Source: Exophiala sp. HKRS030
Lineage: Eukaryota; Ascomycota; Eurotiomycetes; Chaetothyriales; Herpotrichiellaceae
DNA length: 64,000 bases
Reading direction: 5' to 3'
Assembly (NCBI GenBank): GCA_023897205.1
Contig: JAHWDD010000002.1
Coordinates: forward strand, 6,076,001-6,140,000
Shown here: in pieces, positions 58,182-64,000 of the stretch
Numbering within the stretch: the stretch's first letter is position 1
Layout of the letters: the number at the start of each line of letters is the position of its first letter
The notes under the pieces: generated by a model
The model's database searches: none
The model's input: the letters and a program-made list of their open reading frames with translations, nothing else
What the model was told of the DNA's origin: nothing
Made by a program: the position numbers and the translations under genes

Positions 58182-59316
58182 ATGGCATCAATTAAACCGA
58201 TTACAAATCTAACGCCTAAGTCTCAATATCAAGTCATTGCTCCACAAGAGATTTACGGTCCAGAAGATGCAGAAGTGAGGTTGAGGATTGCAACGGGCGG
58301 TGCAGGACAAACAGGGCTATTGAAAAAGCTTGCTGAGGAATTTATCACCTTGTGAGTGACTTCTTCTCCTAGGCTATGGTGATAGCAGAATGTGGTCAAG
58401 CTTACCAAGAAGATCAGCCAAACACAAAACAAACAAGAAAAACCGTTCCGAATAGCTTGGATCGCAACAGACACTTCGTTGAGTTTCAATGCCCTGGCCA
58501 GCGGAGCCGCAGACTTAAGCATTACCTACCATTCGTATGCAGAGATGATTGCTCTCAGACAGGGGATTGCAGACCGCTGTGTATATGCATGGCGAGATCA
58601 TTTCATGCTCGTTGGTAAGTCTTGGTTCTTATGATATGGCTTTCTGTGCGTTTCTGAAGATCGATGCCTCTGGTAATTCTCAGGCCCCAAGAAGAATCCT
58701 GCAAGGCTGCCAACGGATCAGAAATCAAGCATACTCGAATTGTTTGCTTTGCTGTTTCAAGCAGCCGTGAGTACGGCAACATCAGCGGAACCAGTGAGAT
58801 TTTTATCCCGGTTTGACAAGTCGGCCAACAATATTAGAGAGTCTCATATATGGACCAGTATAGGTCAAACTCCGTGGGCAGAGCCGTACTCATCCTTCTA
58901 CCATCGATTTGTGGATTTTCCTTACGGTGCATTGAGAGCGGCGAGCCAGCTTGGCGAATATACTTTGGTCGACAGGGGGACGTGGTACGCTATTGAGGCG
59001 GCCACCAGAGAGAATATGGCCGTCTATGTGAGGCTGACAGCGTAAAGAAATTGTGCATGTTGGATGCTGACAGTGAAACCAGAAGGAAACTTTCGATGCG
59101 GCTGAGGACGACCCATTGATCAATCCTGCACATGCACTCATTGGCTCATTTGCGCCAAATAAACAGATGGCTGAAGCATTTGCAACTTGGCTGATCGGGG
59201 AAGACGGGGGCCAGAATGTTATCAGCAAGTTTGCCGTTCAAGGCAAGGTGCTTCATTCGACAGCAGTTCCAGGGATAGAGCCGTTGGCACAAGTACAACT
59301 TCGTGGCCGGCTGTAG
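58182..59316 (+). CDS. TupA-like periplasmic-binding-protein-fold protein
   Basis: 314 residues from exons 58182-58351, 58418-58614, 58684-59027 and 59083-59316 (all GT-AG; the second acceptor CAG is chosen because it alone keeps the frame). The sequence follows type-2 solute-binding proteins of the tungstate/molybdate TupA group: LRIATGGAGQTGLLKKLAEEF at the first lobe, SFNALASGAADLSITYH, the hinge region FMLVGPKKNPARLP, FLSRFDKSANNIRESHIW, GEYTLVDRGTWYAI, and DPLINPAHALIG then AFATWLIGEDGGQNVI. Bacterial TupA is an exported component of an ABC importer. Here no signal peptide is visible and no transporter genes are nearby, so a cytosolic sensor, binding or enzyme role is more likely. Ligand residues cannot be verified. 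Confidence 0.8.
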
Positions 59317-62302
59317 ATATTGAGATCAAGACCAGGCGCATTGATACATCGGTAATAAGATCAGCCTCTTCCAGGGAAATTTGTGCAATTTTGCCTCTTC
59401 AAGTGCCCGAGAGCAAAATGATATTGATATTCATAGCGCTTCACGTGACAGAGTTGTCAGGTGGTCACTTTCCTAAGCACTGAATGATATTTGATCGATC
59501 GCCTGTAGTAGTGGACCCAGGCATACCGTCGAACCGGGTTTGGTGACCACTGATAATGATAAAGAGGACGAAGTATTTGTTCCGATCGTTTGCTTACCTT
59601 TGGAGATAGTTTAGTACTCGCCATTGATTTGCAAAATTTAGAGTGGCTTGTGCCTGGAACTTGCTCGTGATTCAGGATGAGGCCGCACTTGTCGGAGAGA
59701 AGATAGAATGGACAAGCAATCTGGGTGCATGCAAGAGAACGAGGTGATAAAAGTCGGTAAGTCTCGTCGTTGGAGCTCAAGGCTGGGAGGACTAGGCAAC
59801 GACGCATCCCTGCTCACATCACACGAGTGTAATGCTATTTTTGCAGTGCAGAGCCTGAATGGAAGAAGAGTACTTGACGAGATGAACTTGGTTGCAGTCA
59901 TTGATCTTCCTGGCAGAGGTTTTCAGCTTGGAAAGGCTCAATATTGGGAATCGTGCATGAGCTGATGATCTTATGCTGGTTAGATGTGAGGAACCAAGTA
60001 CTCCGTCTGTAGGAAGGAGTCGGAGACGATAGGTGGGGATAACGGAAGGAGCTATCGTGCATGCGCATCGATTCCTCCGAACCTGCCGCTTACTGCACGA
60101 TCAACACAAGTTAGGAAGGCACCAAGACGTGGTCCTCCGCCTTCCGTAGCTACAGTAGGTACTTGCTACTCCCTCGAGCTCTAGACTACGTTGCGCCTAG
60201 GTGCGTAGTGCTCCGCACTAAGTGAACTCGATCCCTAAAGTACTCCGTAATTTGAACAGTGGGAAGTCCGTGGAAGCCACGACGTTGCGGAACTTCCCAG
60301 GTCGAGAGTGAGTCTAAGACGTTGAGCCCCTAAATGGTACGTCCGTGACGACTCAGAGTTGAAAGAATACCTACAGATACCTGGGTACAGAGATCGGTAT
60401 GACTGCTGACTCCAGTACACTGTAATTCCCGTACTTTGATCTTTCCAGGCAAAGCATATGCAAGTTGCATTTCGCCGCCTTGCGAAAGGAGTCAGCACTG
60501 TGGCTCTTTCCAGTGAAGTGCATGACATTCACATGTTACAATTCCCACGGGCAGTCGATCAAGGCATATGGTGCTCAGGGGCAGGTCGGCTACAAGTTGT
60601 CGGCTACAAGCTTTTGGCTTTGTCTCTATGCGTCTGGATTACTGTGAAGGACCAAGCAAGGTAGGTCTATGGTCTATGGTGCTTCGATGATCATTTCAAT
60701 CGATGAATGAATCAATGGGTATCTGGTCAGGTGCTCCGGACCCTGGTCTGTGCGAGGCTGCTAAGTTACAAGAGCTTCCGGTTCTGTTTCACCCTCTGTC
60801 AGGAATCAGGATCCAGTATGTGGACCATGAGGCGAGCCGCGAGACCTTGAAGCTGAGGCGCAAGCAGAGTACTGCGCTGTAAGAAGTACTCGTAGGTGAC
60901 TCCGTACAGGTAGTTGGTTGGTTAGTGGGCAGCTAGTGCCCATTCCCCAAACGACAATGTCCCCCGCCAACTCCCCAAGTTCATACCGCACTAGTTAACT
61001 AGATACCTGCTTGGCTGTCCACGGCTGTCTAAACAATAACAGACACCTAACAGGGACATTCAGTGGAGGTTGAGATCCATCACTGCGATCACACTGACTT
61101 AAGGTACAAAAGTCCACAATTACTACTCCCCAGGTGATGCAATGTCTGTCATACCCTGCCTTTATCAAGCTCTCACGTGCGCAAGGCGTTTTGGAGAACA
61201 GAGTTACTCGCGGCTTCCCGTGGCTGAGTGTCTTGGGGGAAGCCGGGGTGTTTAGGTGTTTAGCGGGCTAAGGGGCCGAGGTGCTAAGGGTAAGGTGCCC
61301 CCTGGCACCGGTGTCTAGGTGATCGAGGTGCCTATCTCATCTATAATAGGGTACCCATGAGTGCCTCGTGCATGTTCGTGCTTGAGACGCCCGACAACGT
61401 TCACCGTTCTGTTACATGCTCCGACTATAATAAATATAGCTAATTTTTGAGTAACTCGTAAAGGCCGCTTGTCTACGACGTATCTACGGATTACTTGGTT
61501 CTTGGTATCGTATCCTCGGGATCTTGGTTCATGGTAAATAGTAATTGCACTTCGGTGTGCTCAGTGCCTGGGCCGTTATCAGAGCGTTCTTTTGACCACT
61601 CACACGCTCATGTTCACCTCCCATCATGCAACACTCACCGACACCTTACCCGACACCCCGACACTCCGACACCCCAACACCCGGCAACTATCCACCTGCT
61701 ACCTGTGGCATGCCTGTGACCTGAGGCACAAACAGGCACCCACCAGGCCACACCATGAGTGCTAAGCGGCTAACAGTTCACAGCTAACAGCCCACAACCA
61801 ACAGCCAACAGCTAGCAGCTATCAATCTTGTTGTTATTATGACCCCTATGACTATGTACACCTGCCGACCTGCCTACGCGGCCACCATCACTGCACCCAG
61901 TTCCCACCTGGACAACCAGCACTAACTCACCTAGTTACTAGGCACCTACTAGGCACCTACTAGGTAGTTATTTGTTAGTAGCACTCACAGTCGCCCGCCC
62001 ACTCCCACACACGCTGTGGCAGTGTCTTAGCCACATTCACTTTAGTCTACCCCGAAAAGGTGCTTCCTGACAATCATCTCTCAACCTCTCTCTTCACAAC
62101 TTACCATCGTTTCTTTGTCCAACTCATTCCCTCTTCGCTGCCTGTTCATCATCGCCGCGCCGGTCGTCTGAACTTCTACACATCTACACACCCACAACCC
62201 TTCCATTCATTCTCTCCATCATAATCACATTGCTGCCATTGCCAGCCGCCACTCTCGTCATCATCTCCCTAGTCACACTCGTCAACCTCCCCAACAGCCA
62301 AC
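59317..62302. other. Long intergenic region with simple motifs
   Basis: 3 kb with no supported gene. It holds several ACTCCGTA motifs (60000-60250, 60899-60907), CTAG-rich runs, CACCCCGACACTCCGACACCCC-type stretches near 61650-61680, and an AGGCACCTACT tandem at 61931-61968. The last 200 bases are the C/T-rich leader of the Rho1 gene. Confidence 0.5.
61931..61968 (+). repeat. Tandem AGGCACCTACT motif, copy C
   Basis: Two and a half tandem units of TAGGCACCTAC, matching the copies at 32.2-32.9 kb. Intergenic, about 330 bp before the Rho1 start. Confidence 0.65.
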
Positions 62303-63200
62303 ATGGCTGAAATCCGTCGCAAGCTCGTCATTGTTGGTGATGGTGCCTGTGGAAAGACTTGTTTATTGATGTAAGTACATCCTGACAACCCATCCCATGC
62401 AAATTTGTCCCAAATTTACTGATCCATCCTGCAGTGTCTTCTCCAAGGGCACCTTTCCTGAGGTACGCTATCTACGCCTTTGCCCATTATCAATCCCCAC
62501 AATCTATCGCTCGAAATCGTCAAATAGTCATCGAATTGATCTTCTCGTTGCGAAAAGCTGCGTACAGAATGTGCTGACAGATGGTGACGATAGGTCTACG
62601 TCCCTACCGTTTTCGAGAATTACGTGGCCGATGTTGAGGTCGATGGAAAACACGTTGAACTAGCCCTGTGGGATACAGCAGGCCAGGAAGATTACGATCG
62701 TCTCCGACCCTTGTCCTACCCTGATTCGCATGTCATCCTTATTTGCTTTGCCATCGACTCCCCCGATTCGCTCGACAACGTTCAAGAGAAGGTACAGCCT
62801 TCCACCTCCACTTGCCTCTTCTCAGTCATTAACATTCTTTGATAGTGGATCTCCGAAGTTCTGCACTTCTGCCAAAGCCTCCCCATTATCCTTGTCGGAT
62901 GCAAGAACGATCTTCGACACGATCCAAAGACCATTGAAGAGCTGGCCAAGACCTCCCAGAAACCCGTTTCCCCCGAGCAGGTTCGTCATACCATATTCAT
63001 CTCCTTAAACATTCATCACCGCCTACTGACACTTGAACGTACAGGGTGAGGAAGTTCGCAAGAAGATTGGTGCCTACAAATACCTCGAGTGCTCAGCCAA
63101 GACCAACCAGGGCGTTCGTGAAGTCTTTGAATCCGCCACTCGTGCTGCTCTATTGACACGCAAGAGCGGCAGCCGTTCTAAGAAGTGCTTGATCATGTAA
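62303..63200 (+). CDS. RHO1: Rho1 small GTPase
   Basis: 194 residues from exons 62303-62370, 62435-62462, 62594-62791, 62846-62980 and 63045-63200; frame exact, all GT-AG. P-loop [11 protein letters not shown], effector loop [13 protein letters not shown], switch [21 protein letters not shown], guanine-specificity motifs VGCKNDL and ECSAKT, the Rho insert region around [16 protein letters not shown], a polybasic RKSGSRSKK and a C-terminal CLIM (CAAX) box for geranylgeranylation. It acts at the plasma membrane as activator of beta-1,3-glucan synthase and of the Pkc1 cell-wall integrity pathway. The second exon is only 28 bp, as in other filamentous Rho1 genes. Confidence 0.98.
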
Positions 63201-64000
63201 TGGAATGGACCGTCTTCGGGTTGTTGTCAACATTGAACCCATGAATCCGGCAGGTGTATACCAGGATATCACCTGATGGGTACACATACCACTCCGATCA
63301 AGAATCCCGGCTTCCCCAATTCTTGCATCAGACACAAGTTCGGTTTGGTGGCATGATTGTAGTGCATTCTTCGCACTGATACATTAGTTTTCCTTTACTT
63401 ATTGATCGAAGGCTGGAGTGAAAGGTTGAGGGCAATCATACAGATATTTTGCAACGGGCTACGAACGAGCGAAGCTTAGGATGGCAGTCCAGCATTCAAG
63501 GGCATGCTGCAGTCGAGGCATGTCCGAGTCTTTGAAATAGGAAATCCATCCACGGCGTCAATACTTTTGTTTCGCGGCCTCTACCACCTGAGAAGTTCTT
63601 CCTATGATCTCTTTCTGTTCCTCCATTTGCTGCCTCGGAAAAGTAGTCCCACTCTCACGTATCTGGGTCTGACACATGGACTTTGGTCATTCCTCTTCCG
63701 CCATACAGTCAGTGTGCCTCGACTTGTGTCGCTATGCCCTTATGGACCGTCTCGTAATCACTACCTTGTTAGCTAGCAAACAAGCAGAGGAGCACGTGCT
63801 TCAGAGACTTTGCCAAGACCACCTTACGCCACACGTCACGTGGACGGAGTGCTGGCCCGAGGACGCAGGCTCTAAATCGTCGTGACGTCGGCGCGGGCTT
63901 CGTGGCATCCCTATCACTTCGTGCATAATTTGGTCCACGCAGCGAATCGAGCAGGCCGCTTCATGGGAAATGAACACTTCAAGTCGATGTTCGTGTACCC
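63201..64000. other. Right edge, no supported gene
   Basis: 3' flank of Rho1 and 800 bp of sequence with only short frames (63504-63885). Confidence 0.4.

Overview
The window is nuclear DNA from a filamentous ascomycete. Genes are short-intron (about 50-140 bp, GT-AG, often with a CTAAC-type branch site), intergenic spaces run 0.4-5 kb, and the families are typical of Pezizomycotina: Rho1, a CpcA/CPC1 bZIP with a long uORF leader, an Iec1-like zinc finger and a TPR-CHAT protein. A Eurotiomycetes/Chaetothyriales-like fungus fits, but I cannot fix the genus. No rRNA, CRISPR or confident tRNA was seen.

Layout. 0.4-12.7 kb: P-loop kinase of the uridine kinase family (-), GPI-anchored CFEM-like protein (+), adenylosuccinate synthetase (-), 3-dehydroshikimate dehydratase (-) diverging from an unusual 6-phosphogluconate dehydrogenase paralogue (+), AlaX-type editing protein (-), Iec1-like zinc finger (+). 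15.2-16.8 kb: the CpcA-type bZIP with two AUG uORFs and an open non-AUG N-terminal extension. 18-23.7 kb: a giant TPR-CHAT caspase-like protease (-) diverging from a small gasdermin-like protein (+). 24.2-26.9 kb: a frameshifted flavin monooxygenase and a small zinc-ribbon protein. 28.6-30.9 kb: PH-domain protein (-). 36-39 kb: glutathione transferase (+) and carboxylesterase (-). 39.7-46 kb: two unknown proteins (-) and a dynamin-like GTPase (+). 46.8-54.1 kb: alanine-glyoxylate aminotransferase and an amino-acid permease. 56.1-63.2 kb: a low-complexity protein, a TupA-like solute-binding protein and Rho1.

The most notable system is the CHAT protease / gasdermin-like pair. Fungal gasdermins (HET-Q1, RCD-1 type) are regulated-cell-death effectors usually encoded beside a protease that releases them by cutting off a short C-terminal tail. 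Domain content, divergent arrangement and protein length fit that model here. The CHAT call is strong; the gasdermin call rests on context and general sequence character and needs a profile or structure search.

Caution: at least eleven apparent one-base deletions lie in otherwise good coding frames (CHAT protein, monooxygenase, PH protein, GST, esterase, two unknowns). Most sit in homopolymer runs, six of them exactly at four-base G/C runs. Consensus under-calling is therefore as likely as gene decay, and broken frames should not be read as pseudogenes without re-sequencing.
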